This document shows, one piece after another, positions 1 through 26,399 of a DNA stretch of 40,000 nt. The notes beneath the pieces were generated by a model. It was not told where the DNA came from and made no database searches. It was given only the letters and a program-made list of their open reading frames with translations. Where the stretch lies: assembly GCA_012295275.1 (NCBI GenBank), contig CM022677.1, positions 21,470,631 to 21,510,630 on the forward strand. The letters are read 5' to 3'. Origin of the DNA: Chrysomallon squamiferum. Taxonomy: Eukaryota > Mollusca > Gastropoda > Neomphalida > Peltospiridae. Position numbers and translations under genes: made by a program. Each line of letters starts with the position of its first letter. Within the stretch, counting starts at the first letter, position 1.

Positions 1-680
1 AAAATAAAAATAAAATGAAATAAAATAATTGAAAAATACCAAAAAAATAACTGTCTTCAGTTTATATTTGCTGCTGCTTGCAAAGAGGTGCAGTGACGTT
101 GTTGACGTTGTGGCTGATCACAGCAGTGGTAGTAGTATTATCACGATTGTTATTATTATTACTATTATTGTTGTTATTATTATTGCTGTTATTACTGGTA
201 CTATTGTTATTATTTCATCATCATTGTTATGTTCATTTTCATTATTACTACTGTTATTGTTACTATTGTTATTATAGCATTGTTATTATTACTGTTACCG
301 ATACTGTCATTATTATAACTTAATAATTTTATCATCATTGTTGTTATTGTTATTGTTATTATTCACAGGTAATAATAATAACAATAGTAGTAGAATTAGT
401 AGTAGTTCACTAGTAGAAGTATTAGTACTATTCATAATAATGTAACAATAGCAGTATCAGTAGTAATAGTAGTAGTACTACTAGTAGTTTCACTGATAGA
501 AGTATTAGTGGTATTAGTAGTAATAATAATGATAACAATAGCAGTAGTAGTAATAATAATAATAGTAATACTAGTAGTAATTCACTAGAAGATGTGGTAG
601 TGGTAGTAATAATAATAATAGTAATAGTAGTTCACTAGTAGAATTATTAGTTGTAGTAATAATAATAAATGAAAGTAAAA
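1..680. repeat. Trinucleotide (ATT/GTA) rich region
   Basis: Almost continuous degenerate trinucleotide DNA. T-rich ATT/GTT units fill roughly 120-360, and TAG/TAA units fill 370-670. Open frames here only reflect three-base periodicity (poly-Leu, poly-Ile, poly-Ser) and are not genes. Confidence 0.9.
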
Positions 681-694
681 GGAAATATTTCCGA

Positions 695-730
<36 letters not shown>
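695..730. repeat. (CA)n microsatellite
   Basis: An uninterrupted CA dinucleotide run of about 36 bases, followed by T-rich DNA with no recognisable gene. Confidence 0.95.
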
Positions 731-735
<5 letters not shown>

Positions 736-929
736 TTCACATACATTAATGATTTCTTCATTTTTTTTCCCCCAGAACATCAATATGTCTGTTAATTTCA
801 CTAGATTATACAATAAAATTTAACAAAAGTTGTTAGGTGCAGTTGTATAATACTTTAATTTATATTTTAAAAGCTTACAGTATGTAAAAGTTTTTATATT
901 TCTTGTCAGCTTGGGTCTGTGGTAATATG

Positions 930-1850
930 TATTTGTGTGATTTTTCAACTGAGTGAAATTACAGAAGTATAGGGATACAGGAATAAAGTTTTGACATTTT
1001 CCAGTTAAGTATGAATATGCACTTCTGTGTATTTGCATGATTTTCAGTTGGGTAAAATTTCAAATTGAAATTAAGCAATAGAAAGAAAACTAAGTTAAAA
1101 TATTTCTTGTAATTTTGGATCTTATATGATTTTGAACTGAGTGAAATTATACAAGTATAAAGGAATAAAGTTTTGACATTCCAGTTAAGTATTGATATAC
1201 ACCTCTATGTATTTGTATGATTTTAGGTTGTGTGAAATTATACAAGTATAAAGGAATAAAGTTTTGACATATTCCAGTTAAGTATTGATATACGCTATTA
1301 TGTATTTGTATGATTTTAGGTTGTGTGAAATTATACAAGTATAAAGGAATAAAGTTTTGACATTCCAGTTAAGTATTGATATACACTACTATGTATTTGT
1401 ATGATTTTAGGTTGTGTAAAATTATACAAGTATAAAGGAATAAAGTTTTGACATTCCAGTTAAGTATTGATATACACTACTATGTATTTGTATGATTTTG
1501 AACTGAGTGAAATTATACATGTATAAAGGAATAAAGTTTTGACATATTCCAGTTAAGTATTGATATACACTACTATGTATTTGTATGATTTTAGGTTGTG
1601 TAAAATTATACAAGTATAAAGGAATAAAGTTTTGACATTCCAGTTAAGTATTGATATACACTACTATGTATTTGTATGATTTTAGGTTGTGTAAAATTAT
1701 ACAAGTATAAAGGAATAAAGTTTTGACATTCCAGTTAAGTATTGATATACACTACTATGTATTTGTATGATTTTGAACTGAGTGAAATTATACAAGTATA
1801 AAGGAATAAAGTTTTGACATTCCAGTTTAAGCATGTACATAAAAAAAACC
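930..1850. repeat. Tandem array, ~91-bp unit
   Basis: The core GGAATAAAGTTTTGACAT recurs near 1163, 1254, 1346, 1437, 1528, 1620, 1711 and 1803, giving a 91-92 bp period. A diverged copy lies near 980. Most units carry TGATTTTAGGTTGTG, while some carry TGATTTTGAACTGAGTG, so the array mixes two subfamilies. No coding potential is seen; the minus-strand frames across it are repeat artefacts. Confidence 0.95.
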
Positions 1851-2039
1851 AAAATGACAGTAATATTTATTTAGTATGATTTTGAGTTGAGTGTTGCTTC
1901 AGATTAATATTAAACACTGGACACAGGGGAATGCTCTTAACGACGCTGTACAGTTCAAATTAAACAAATGCTGGTGTTTTGTTTGTTGAGTGGAATTTCA
2001 TTGAAGCTGTTTCATCAGTGTTTGGCTAGAAAAACACAA

Positions 2040-2213
2040 AACAGGAAAATTATCACTGATAAAATTGGTTTTACACGTCCCTCGGTGGGAGTTGTCCGTG
2101 TTTGAGAATTTTTCCTTTTTTTTTTTTTATTTATTTTTCTTCATGATTATAGGGGGGGGGGTGTGGCAGATTTCTAGAGTGGTTTGGAGGGATGATGGTT
2201 TTGATGAAAATTT

Positions 2214-2244
<31 letters not shown>

Positions 2245-3130
2245 TGATATAGGGGAGTCCAGATAGTTTTTTTTTACAAGGTGCAAAGGTTTAGTAAGAT
2301 AATATTGATAAGACTGGTTTTACAAATACCTTGATAAAAATTGTAGTACAGGGGGGAGGGTCTTATTGAGATGTTTGCTTGGCAGAGCAAAGATAGTGGA
2401 CAGTACTGATAACTTTTTTTTTTTTTTTAATTTTATTGTTTTGTTTCCCCCCCATGAAATCTCTTGATGTACATGTCTAAGTCAGAAATTTGTTTTCCTT
2501 TTTATTATGATTATAGATAGCTCCAGTTTGATTTTTGGTCTCTTGTTAGATCATGGTAGACAGTATTTATAACACAGGTTTACAACTCCGTTGACTTGTG
2601 ACTGTGAATGTTTCAGTTTAATGGATTTTTTTTTATTTTACAAGGGTTGGAGATTTCGGCAGAATGGGCTTGATGAAAATTGTCCATATTGGAAGGAGGT
2701 CTGATTTGAATTTTTTGTTTTAGTGAAGGTTTCGAGATGATGGTAGATAACATTGATTAGATTGGTTTACAAATCTCTTGACGAAAATTTGTTCATGCCT
2801 GAGCATTTTCCCTTTTTTTTCATGATTATAGGGAGGTTCCAGTTAGATTTTTAGAGGGGTTGGTGATGATAGTGATCAATATTGATTAAACTGCTTTTAC
2901 AAATCCCGTAATGAAAATTGTCTGTGTTTGAGCATTTACCCTTTTTTTGGTTGTTTGTTTTCGTGATACAGGGAGATTCCAGTTAGATTTGTACTGGGGT
3001 TTGGAGATGATGTTGAATAATACTGATAAGACCAGTTATTACTGCCGTTGATGAAAAATAACGTGGAAAAAAATCTTTAGTGTGTTTAGATAATAGTGAT
3101 GAGTCTGATTTTACAAATCTCTTTATTAAA
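2040..3130. repeat. Degenerate array, ~150-bp unit
   Basis: The phrase GATAAGACTGGTTTTACAAA and its variants, followed by GATGAAAATTGTC, a T-run, CATGATTATAGG and CCAGTTAGATTTT, recurs about seven times with heavy divergence. This is an old minisatellite-like array. The intervening T-runs reach about 25 bases. Confidence 0.8.
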
Positions 3131-3164
3131 AACATCTGTGAACAAGTTTTTGGTGTCTGTAGAA

Positions 3165-3395
3165 TTTAGCTGTTAATTGTGGGGTAGTGTTTAGCTGTTG
3201 ATTCTGGGGTAGGGTTTAGCTGTTGATTCTGGGGTAGAGTTTAGCTGTTAATTGTGGGGTAGAGTTTAGCTGTTGATTCTGGGGTAGGGTTTAGCTGTTA
3301 ATTGTGGGGTAGAGTTTAGCTGTTGATTCTGGGGTAGGGTTTAGCTGTTGATTCTGGGGTAGAGTTTAGCTGTTGATTCTGGGGTAGAGTGATAA
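3165..3395. repeat. 24-bp minisatellite
   Basis: About ten copies of a 24-bp unit reading TTTAGCTGTTGATTCTGGGG with TAGAG or TAGGG joining it to the next. Variants alternate between TTGATTCTGG and TTAATTGTGG, so the array shows higher-order mixing. Confidence 0.95.
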
Positions 3396-3489
3396 GTTAC
3401 ATTTTGATTAGGGAGTAGAGATATGATTGAAAAAAGGGTGAAGAAAATAATCACAGATTAGACAGACAGAGTTTTCTAGGTGACAGTTG

Positions 3490-3595
3490 CTGTGTTGTGA
3501 TTGTCAGGATGTGATTGTCACTGTGATTGTCAGGATGTGATTGTCAGGGTGTGATTGTCAGGGTGTGATTGTCAGGATGTGATTGTTCTTGTTTG
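3490..3595. repeat. 14-bp GTGATTGTCAGGAT repeats
   Basis: A short array of GTGATTGTCAGGAT/GGT units, about seven copies, followed by TTGTTTGTGAACAG and ATT-rich DNA. Confidence 0.85.
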
Positions 3596-3649
3596 TGAAC
3601 AGAAATTTTTAAAAGCAGAGTCCTATTTTGAGAGACATATCTATATATC

Positions 3650-3857
3650 ATTACTATTACTATTACTGTTATTATTATTATTATTATTAATTATTATTAT
3701 TATCATTTTATTATTATTATTATTGCTATTATTATTTTATAATTATTATTGAAATTATTACTACTATTATTATTACTTTTATCATTATTACTGCACTTAT
3801 TATTATCGTTATTATAATTACTCTTATCATTCAGTATACATGGGTGTGTATGTATAC

Positions 3858-3895
<38 letters not shown>
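3650..3895. repeat. (ATT)n and (AT)n microsatellites
   Basis: Degenerate ATT/ACT repeats from 3650 to 3830, then a pure AT run of about 30 bases ending near 3894, just upstream of the MGAT1 5' UTR exon. Confidence 0.9.
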
Positions 3896-3896
<1 letters not shown>

Positions 3897-3954
3897 AGTG
3901 AATAATAATAATGATACTTTAATAACAAAAAAACAACATATTCCTGTCTTCCAG

Positions 3955-4011
3955 GTTTGAGCAATGGTGCTATAGTGCCAGTTTCCATGGCAACCGTGGT
4001 GGTTTTTGAGG
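3955..4011 (+). other. MGAT1: MGAT1 5' UTR (start of exon carrying ATG)
   Basis: The sequence TTCCTGTCTTCCAG ending at 3954 is a good 3' splice site. The transcribed region before the start codon at 4012 therefore probably begins at 3955 and is spliced to a further upstream non-coding exon that I cannot identify. Without that exon the promoter cannot be placed. Confidence 0.55.
3964..3975 (+). promoter_or_regulatory. Upstream ORF 1 (3 codons)
   Basis: ATG GTG CTA TAG lies within the probable 5' UTR, upstream of the MGAT1 start. Such minimal upstream ORFs can lower translation of the main frame. That it acts here is inference. Confidence 0.4.
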
Positions 4012-18431
<14,420 letters not shown>

Positions 18432-18660
18432 TCTTTGTAGAGTTTTTGTTTTTAAAGTCTCACCACTCCTCTAGTCTCCTCCACACTCTGGTGTGTTGGG
18501 TGATGTGTTTAATGTGTTTTACTGTGTTATATGAGAGAGGCAACACAAACCAGACACTTTGTGAAAAAGAAAAATGTAAAAAAAAACATTTTGTGAAAAA
18601 GAAAATGTCTGTTTGATTGGTTAATAAATATAATACCCACAAAGTAAACAAAATAAAAGA
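18432..18660 (+). other. MGAT1: MGAT1 3' UTR (probable)
   Basis: Possible polyadenylation hexamers AATAAA occur at 18623-18628 and 18652-18657. Which is used cannot be told from sequence alone, and further AATAAA motifs follow in this A-rich DNA. Confidence 0.45.
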
Positions 18661-19090
18661 AAGAAAGAAAAAAAAGATAACGGATAATAATAATAAAAAG
18701 GATAAATATTACAAAGTAAACAAACAAATTATAAAAAAATAAAAATAAATAATTAAAAAAAAGTGAATGAAAAATGCATAATACTAACAGTACATACATC
18801 ATATGTAGATAGTAGATAGATACATATGAACACAGAAATAATATTAATAACATTTTGGTTACCAGTTTATAATAATGATAGTAATAATAATAACAATAAT
18901 AGCTGAAAATTACAGCAGATTTATTTAATTGAAAAAAAATTAATTAAAAAATTCATCATAATTATGAGAAGACCAAATATTGCTTTCAAAAGATAGACAC
19001 AAATTCAGTTTATAAAAAAAATATAAAAAAATATTCCCTTTTAATTTATGGTTTAGTTTGATCTTTATTTAAATAGATACATTTTATCTG
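18661..19090. other. A-rich intergenic DNA
   Basis: A-rich, low-complexity sequence with AATAATA repeats near 18870. No gene is seen. Confidence 0.7.
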
Positions 19091-19109
19091 GGTATGTGTG
19101 AGTGTTTGT

Positions 19110-19111
19110 AT

Positions 19112-19147
<36 letters not shown>

Positions 19148-19702
19148 GTTTTTTCCTTCTTCTCTGTGAGCTGCATGTGCTGAAATGGTTGAATTCTGTG
19201 TCAGTGTGTCTGTCTGTGTGTTTTTGAAGCTGTAGGAAGAATCAAAAGTGATTTTCTCTTGTTAATAAGAAATACCCAGGCTACGAAATTTTAAAACTGT
19301 AATCAGTGAAGTGAGCTTGTGTGTACATTTTTATTATTTATTTGTTACCTTTTTTCAGTACATTGTCAAACTGCTTTTTGTGTGAACAGATATGTCTGTG
19401 TGTATGTGTGTGTGTGTGTGCGTGTGTGTATGTGTGTCTGTAATGTGTGTCTGTGTGTGCGTATATATATCCACACTTCGAAACAGACACACACACACAC
19501 ACAATTACAGACGTATATATTCATTCATACATTCATACATACATGTATGCATATAATACACATGGACATATAAATATGCATATATATATATATATATAGA
19601 CACACACACATACACATAAATACAACATACGTATATATACACTTATACATACTGACAAACATATGTATACACAAACATGTATGTAAACCTTTATTTGCTT
19701 TA

Positions 19703-19744
<42 letters not shown>

Positions 19745-19790
19745 TTATTATTATTATTATTAACTTTCGATGTATTAGTTTTATGAACTT
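19110..19790. repeat. Microsatellite field
   Basis: GT runs (19117-19150, 19395-19470), CA run (19487-19502), CATA repeats, TATA run (19579-19598) and ATT run (19705-19765). No gene is seen. Confidence 0.92.
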
Positions 19791-19899
19791 TAAAACCATC
19801 TATTTCTTTAATTTTGTTTTGTCATTTAATTTGCATCTGTATCACAACACATTTTGTTTACATCTCTGAATTATTTTATCAAGCACATGAATAGAATAC

Positions 19900-20640
19900 T
19901 ATCTTGAATATGAATAATTATTGAATATAATACATTTTATTTCAGTAGAAATTGAGCACATCTTAAATTAGATACAGATAAAAATTAAATACACCAGTTA
20001 TTTTTTATTTAATGGAAACTGAATGTTAACGATTATTTGTGAATATAAATTGAATGCAGTTAGTTTTATTTGAAGAGAAATTTAATGTAATTATTTTAAC
20101 AGAATATAAACTGAATACAATCAGTTTCATTCAAGCTGAAATTGGATATTTTCTGATTCTGTAAAACTTGACTATAATCAAGCTTTAAGTCAATAGAAAC
20201 TTAATATTTATAATTCAGAAGAAACTGAATACAATGCTTTTGTATTTGAATAATTTTAATACAGAGATGTGTACAGTTTAGTTTTTATTTGAAGATTATG
20301 ATAATCACTTGAATGTGATATTTTCTAATTGAATACAAAAATTTAAATATAGAATTTGCATAAAATCAAGTTTCATCTTGGATTAGAAATTAAATATTAT
20401 CATTTTTTCACTTGAATACAATATTTTCTGAATGCAGAAACTGCATATAATCAAATTTTATTTGATTAGAAATTTAATATCATTTTCACTTGAAAACAAT
20501 TATTATTATTATTTTTTTTTTTTAAATTTGAATACAGTTCTGAATACATACTGAATAAAATAATTTTTAATTTTAAATATATAAATCAGTTTTATTTGAA
20601 TAGAAACACAGTCAGCTATTAAAAATTAATTTTTGAAGAA
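19900..20640. repeat. Old degenerate array, ~65-bp unit
   Basis: The phrase GAATACAAT, an 8-10 base gap, TTTTATTTGAATAGAAA and CTGAATAT recurs about ten times with heavy divergence. No coding signal. Confidence 0.65.
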
Positions 20641-20699
20641 TGAACTATTTTTAAAATTTTTTTTTTTTTTCGTGGTCTATGATGTTTATTACATGTGAT

Positions 20700-21180
20700 G
20701 AGAGGAGTCTAATCACTGTAAATATTTCATGAAAGCTTTAAAGTCTGTGACAGTGTCACTCTGTTCAAGTGATCACACTTGCAGCTTTAAGTGTCACAGC
20801 TTAACCAAAATCACACAGTGTGACGCAGCTTTAGTGACAGTATTAGCTGGAGTCTTAACCGGATCATAGTGACAGGTCAGTCGTGATCCCAGCGGGACTC
20901 TTGACTGGATCATAGTGATTTGTCAGTGGATCAGAATGATAGTTCAGTCTGGATCATAGTGATTTGTCAGTGTGGATCATAGTGGGATTCTAACTGGATC
21001 ATAGTGACAGGACAGTGGATCGTAGTGGGATTCTAACTGGATCGTAGTGGCATGCAAGCCTGGATCAGAAAAGACGAGACAGACTGGATCACAGTGGATT
21101 TGGATCATAGTGACAGCTTGAACTGGATCAAAGTGACAGACCAAAGTAAATCACAGAGACGACTTTATTTTTACCTGATT
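20700..21180. repeat. Degenerate GGATCATAGTGACAG repeats
   Basis: ACTGGATCATAGTGACAG and variants occur about fifteen times with irregular spacing from about 20860. Related GTGACAGTGTCA and TGTCACAGC motifs lie just upstream. It is distinctly richer in GC than its surroundings. Confidence 0.8.
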
Positions 21181-21496
21181 TCAGCAGCAGCATCTGCTGG
21201 ATCATAGTTACGTATCCACAAATATTAAAACTGAGAAAAACCACATTTCCAAAAAAAACCATTACCTGAAACATTTCTGTCTAAAATTAGTTGAATGAAA
21301 ATGAGTTTCACAGTTTGATTCAATGAGTGAGTAGAGTTGATTTTTTTTTGTTCAGTATATTTAAATAAGTGTGTGTTTATTTTTCATATGTGCAGATTTT
21401 ATATTAAATTTATTTGATAACAGTTGAGAAATATATTTCAAAACCATTGTATTGTTAGAAAATGCAATGTTGTTGTTGATATTATTATTATTATTA

Positions 21497-21534
<38 letters not shown>

Positions 21535-22080
21535 TTGTATGTTTATTTGTTTGTTTATTTTTGGTTATTTGCAGGGAAATGTACTTTTTTTTTTTTATAC
21601 ATGAATTATTGGTCATCAATTTCAAAAACCATTGACTCAGTCTTTCATGATGTTTAGCGCCTCGCAATAACTCTTGTTAAAACATTCTTCCACGCAAGTC
21701 TTGAGACTTTTTTGTGTAACAAAGAAAATTTTGTGACGGTGAGAAATAATTTTTTTTTTTTTTTAAATTAAAATATAAGAGAGAGAGAACAAAAATAAAT
21801 AAACAAACAAATAAACACAAATCCTACTCTAAAAACATGTTTGAAATATTCAACTGTATAATGAATTTCAAAACTTCCAGAACATTCTAAGACTTCTATG
21901 AGAAATAAAAGTAGAAAAAAAAAAAAAAAAAAAAAAAATAAAAATAAAAATAATAATAATAATAATAATGGAAATTACTTGTGTTATTGATCTTGTAGCA
22001 GAAAACCAGACTTGTTCAAGTAGAAATAAATAAGTTTGATACACACAGTCCCAAATGTCGATAATTATATTTTATTGTTT
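21181..22080. other. AT-rich intergenic DNA
   Basis: Unique-looking AT-rich sequence with an ATT run (21480-21532) and an A-run near 21915-21940. No gene is seen. Confidence 0.65.
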
Positions 22081-22092
22081 TCTATGATATAA

Positions 22093-22130
22093 TCACACAC
22101 ACACACACACACACACACAGACAGACAGAC
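22093..22130. repeat. (CA)n/(CAGA)n microsatellite
   Basis: CA run followed by three CAGA units. Confidence 0.95.
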
Positions 22131-22439
22131 ACGCAAATGCTGCTCATCTTCATTATCACAAAATTTTCGACTATTAACAAATTATTATTATTATCATATT
22201 TTATTTTATTATTTGATTTTTAAACTTTGTGATGTTACTATAATGTTCAGTGCTCAGCAAAGCATTATTATGTAAATGAAATATGGGAAAAAATAAAAAT
22301 TCCATTTAATGATATTTTTATTAATAAACATTTCAAATCTTTTCTTTTCTCTATTTCTTTATATCGAACATTTGACAGTCACAAGTCATTTAAAAAAGAA
22401 AAAAAAAATTGAAATTTGGTTGCATTTTGTTAATTATAT

Positions 22440-22537
22440 ACCACCACCAACAACAAGAATAATAATAATAATTCTGTTAGTTATTGATTATTATTAATAT
22501 TATTATTACTGATAGTAATAGTAGTAGTAGTAGTTGC

Positions 22538-22568
<31 letters not shown>

Positions 22569-22735
22569 AGAACAGCAGCAACAGAAATTATATTGTAGCA
22601 TTAGTAGTACTACAGACAATGTGAGTACTGGCAGTTGTAGTAGCAGTAGTAGTACTAACAGCAGTAGCAGGAATGGTGTTAATAGTAGTATTTATTACAG
22701 TGATGATGGTGATGATGATGTTGTTGGTTACAGAA
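22440..22735. repeat. (TAG)n/(AAT)n trinucleotide region
   Basis: AAT, TAG and CAG-like trinucleotides. A 63-codon frame through it is a repeat artefact. Confidence 0.9.
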
Positions 22736-22850
22736 TCAAGTTGTCAACATTTCTGCCTGTTAATTGCCAAATTGAAAATAAATTTCTAACTTTTATATGT
22801 GTGTATGAATAGAGAGCATTGAGTAACATTAAACTGAACAGTTGAAAAAG

Positions 22851-22852
<2 letters not shown>

Positions 22853-22917
<65 letters not shown>
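22853..22917. repeat. (CT)n microsatellite
   Basis: Pure CT run of about 65 bases. Confidence 0.98.
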
Positions 22918-22918
<1 letters not shown>

Positions 22919-23039
22919 ATACATATCTGATTGTCCACATTACTAAAAAAAACATTGAGCAAAAACCACATTGTGCATAGATCTATCTGTATATAGAATT
23001 GAAAACTTCCACACATGTAAATACATGCATACATGTGTG

Positions 23040-23130
23040 CATAATATACATACATACATACATACATACACGTACCTATATAAACACATACATACTCATA
23101 TAGACACACTGACACACACACACAGATACA
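23040..23130. repeat. (CATA)n and (CA)n repeats
   Basis: CATA tetramers and related CA-rich DNA. Confidence 0.9.
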
Positions 23131-23399
23131 CAAACAAGTACCTTCTTCCTGACACAAGATTCCAGGTACTGAGCCTAGTTGTTGGTTCAAAGTGTAACTC
23201 GGATACTAGTTTCTGTGTGTGTTAAATTGTTACAGTTTCAGTGCCAAAAGTTTTGTTGGAAAAAAAACACAAGTTACACTAAAACATTTTATGCAAATTG
23301 AGGCATTTTTCTTCTCTGCTGTGAATTTTGTTATTGTTACTTTATTTGTTTATTTTCTTATAATAGATATACATATGTGTGTTTATATATGTCTCTATA

Positions 23400-23403
23400 T
23401 GTG

Positions 23404-23450
<47 letters not shown>

Positions 23451-23485
23451 TGTTAACATTATATTTATATATATATATATATAAA
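23400..23485. repeat. (GT)n, (TA)n and an AT-rich inverted repeat
   Basis: A GT run, then TA runs on both sides of TTTTTTTTTGTTAACATT. TGTTAACATTATATTTATAT and ATATAAAATGTTAACA are inverted copies that could form a cruciform. Confidence 0.8.
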
Positions 23486-23604
23486 ATGTTAACAAAAATC
23501 TGTTGATCTGTTGATGTTTTAACACCACAAAAAATATTGTAGCCATTGTTGTTATTATAGTTGTTAAGCAGAAATGAATTATTGTGTGTTTGTTACATCA
23601 CATA

Positions 23605-23690
23605 CTATTGGTCGGTATAAAAGCAATCATAAAGTATCAACCAATGGGATCAGTCGTAACTCATTATTAGCCAATGGGATGAATTGTAAT
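23605..23690 (+). promoter_or_regulatory. Promoter-like patch (CCAAT and TATA motifs)
   Basis: TATTGGTCGGTATAAAAGC combines an inverted CCAAT box with a strong TATAAAAG. Two CCAATGGGAT motifs follow within 70 bases. No downstream ORF supports a protein gene, so it might be a non-coding promoter or chance. Confidence 0.2.
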
Positions 23691-23739
23691 AATGATGCAT
23701 GTATAGATGGTTTTAAAAGTTTATAAACATAGGTTATTT

Positions 23740-24141
23740 TTTATTTTTTATTTTTTTTATTTTTATGGGGGGTTTTGGAAGGACTTTCAATGGATGTAAG
23801 ATTGTATAGGATTATCTTTTATGTGTGTATGTTCAGATTTTTAATTATTACTGTTTGTATTCGTTACAAAAAGAGGATATTAAAGATGTGAAGAAAAAGC
23901 AGCTGAAAATGTTGTTTCTGCTTTATTAATCTGTCTTGTATTGATTTATTGATTTTTTAAATAACAGAATTGGCAGTATACAGCAGAAAATTATTCCTTT
24001 TTTTTTTCTTTTTTAAACCTCAAGATTATTATTATAATTATTAACATTATTATTATTATTATTATATTATTAAGAATATTATTATCATCATCATCATCAT
24101 TATTATTACTATTATCATTATCATGAATTATTATTATGAAC

Positions 24142-24189
<48 letters not shown>

Positions 24190-24280
24190 CATTATTATCA
24201 TTAACTATTATTATTATTAATTTCTTTTAGTTGTTATGCTTGTTATTATTATTATTAAAAGTATTTTGATGTAAATTGCT
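23740..24280. other. AT-rich intergenic DNA with (ATT)n
   Basis: T-rich DNA then degenerate ATT repeats (24025-24255, nearly pure near 24142-24188). No gene is seen. Confidence 0.85.
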
Positions 24281-24399
24281 GTTATTTATTTTGGTTTGAA
24301 TACACACGTGGTATGAATGGGGTATGCAGTATATTATTGTATGATACAGACGTAGCAACTCTGTATGTAAATATAGAAAAACTCAAACACTCATTTCCA

Positions 24400-24830
24400 T
24401 TCTGAATACATAACTTCAGTTTTGAGTCATTGTCTAATATGAGAGGGATTTGAGCAATTTTGATTCAAAGTGAATTTTAAGTCGATAGTCAAAAATGAGT
24501 AATTTCAATCGTGCAGACTAAATTGAACTGAATTTGAGTAAACTGAGTCATTTACAGTGAATGAGTAATTCTGAGTTAGTAGTTAATTCATTTCAGTAGC
24601 TTTTGAGTTCTTAAAAAGTTTTATTAATTTTTAGTCACCTGACAATAATCAGTGAGTAATTTTGAGTCAATAGTTGATAACTGACAATGATTTAGAGACA
24701 ATACATTTACATAATTATGTCAGTAATTGAGAATTTTTGGTTGAGAATCAGTGACTGTCAGTAGTTAACAATGAGTTTGAGTTATTAATGAGTTCTGAGT
24801 ATTTTGAGTCTTGTTGGTGCACATGTGGTA
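24400..24830. repeat. Degenerate repeats carrying TGAGTCA motifs
   Basis: TTTGAGTCA/GAGTAATTTTGAGT phrases recur. Perfect TGAGTCA occurs at 24423, 24544 and 24663, about 120 bases apart, suggesting a diverged tandem unit of that length. Confidence 0.6.
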
Positions 24831-24839
24831 AATTAATTC

Positions 24840-26345
24840 TGAATCTATTTTTGTACATAGGAAAAGATTTTCTTGTAAATTAATATATCTTTGTAGTTAA
24901 GAAAACGGAACAAAAATAAAATAAAATATAAAATATAAAACATATTACAATTGGTTGGTTGTTTATTTTTTTTATATTCTGTTTGTGAATTTAGACCAGA
25001 AATAAATTATAAATGCATGCATGCATGCTCAATGATGCTTGTACACCTAAAAGAAGAAAAATACAAGAGAAAATACAGTCACTCGGATATTCAAACACAA
25101 ACATACTCACATAGAAATTCATACACACAAATATCTTACATCTGAAATACAGTCAGATATTCTATAACGAACAGATTACCTGTTATTTATTTATTTTTTT
25201 CTCACTTTTTCTGGTTTCTATCAGAATGTTCCACAATGAAATAAAATGTCTGTTTTGCCTCATCTTTAATTCCATCCATGCCACTTGGGATCCAGTTTGA
25301 TTCTTTTGCGACAAACGAAAATGATGTTTAATAATGTACACATTTCACGTTTTACTTGAAAACTTTACTTGTAGGTGACAGAGAGCATAACCTTGATGGT
25401 GTTGATGTGTACCACCAGCCCAGTTATAACACAACTTCAAAAAACATAGGAACCACAAACATTTCATCAAAATATATTTATTTAGATATTATAAATTTAT
25501 TACATTTTGGATGAATCCAACAAAATGACGTTCAGAATATAACCAATAATTAATTTTTTACAAAAAATACTGAAAATAAATAAATAACTGGTTTTAATAT
25601 TTACTTAATGGAATAAAAAATAAAGTTAGATTCATTTTCTTACATATATATATATATATATATATAAACTGCTTTGTATCTGAAACATGTAGAAGAAAAA
25701 AGATTAATTTTCTGGAAATTGCAAGATTTCCAGTTGATTGTAAGGCATAAATAAAATAAATAAATAAATAAATAAATAAATAAAATATAAAAAATACATA
25801 AATAAAAAGGCACACAGTTGCTTAAGATTTCAGCAGATTAAATCTTTTAATTTTGGGTTCAAAATAATTTTTGCACACTCTCATTTGTATGAAATTAATT
25901 TGTACATTTAATAATTACAACAAAATTCCATTTCCAATTTTGAAAATGAGTTTAAAACATGAAATTGATACTTTTAGGTTTCAAAAATAAATTCACTGTA
26001 TTTTCAGTTTCATAAATGTTTAATATACAATTTTATTATGAAAGTATATAAACATAAATGCAGTTATCATTGATTATGAAAGCTGAGCATTCTTAAATCT
26101 GAAAAAAAAAAAAAAATCTGGTTGCATAAAAACTTTCAGATTTAAGAATTTCAAGTAACTAAGGGTTTACACTTTTTGGCTGGTTTAATGTAAGGAAATT
26201 TTAGATCACATGCAAACTTTAATATTATTTATTTATTTACAAAATATAAATAAATTTTATGTTTAGAGTTGGATTTTTATTCTCAAGTAGTTTCTTTACC
26301 TTTCAAAATCTTAAATTATTATTTCTTAGTACTTCCTGTACTTTT
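24840..26345. other. AT-rich intergenic DNA
   Basis: Mostly unique AT-rich sequence with a TA run (25645-25666), (AAAT)n (25748-25783) and A-runs. No gene, RNA gene or transposon was recognised. Confidence 0.6.
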
Positions 26346-26356
26346 ATTTGCTAACC

Positions 26357-26365
26357 AGGTGGCGC
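26357..26365 (+). promoter_or_regulatory. CTCF-like core AGGTGGCGC
   Basis: AGGTGGCGC preceded by ACC matches the insect and vertebrate CTCF core (AGRKGGCRS). It stands out as a GC-rich motif in very AT-rich DNA between the two convergent genes. Binding is not shown by sequence alone. Confidence 0.35.
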
Positions 26366-26399
26366 TCCATCAGCAACTTCCTGTTTATGACAGAGTTAT

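Noticed and set aside
820-1613. Repeated 60-70 codon minus-strand frames (QPKIIQIH...)
   Set aside because: They fall in successive units of the 91-bp array and lack start context, splice sites or family similarity.
24951-25145. 64-codon plus-strand frame
   Set aside because: AT-rich intergenic DNA, no similarity to any family recognised and no splice or promoter context.
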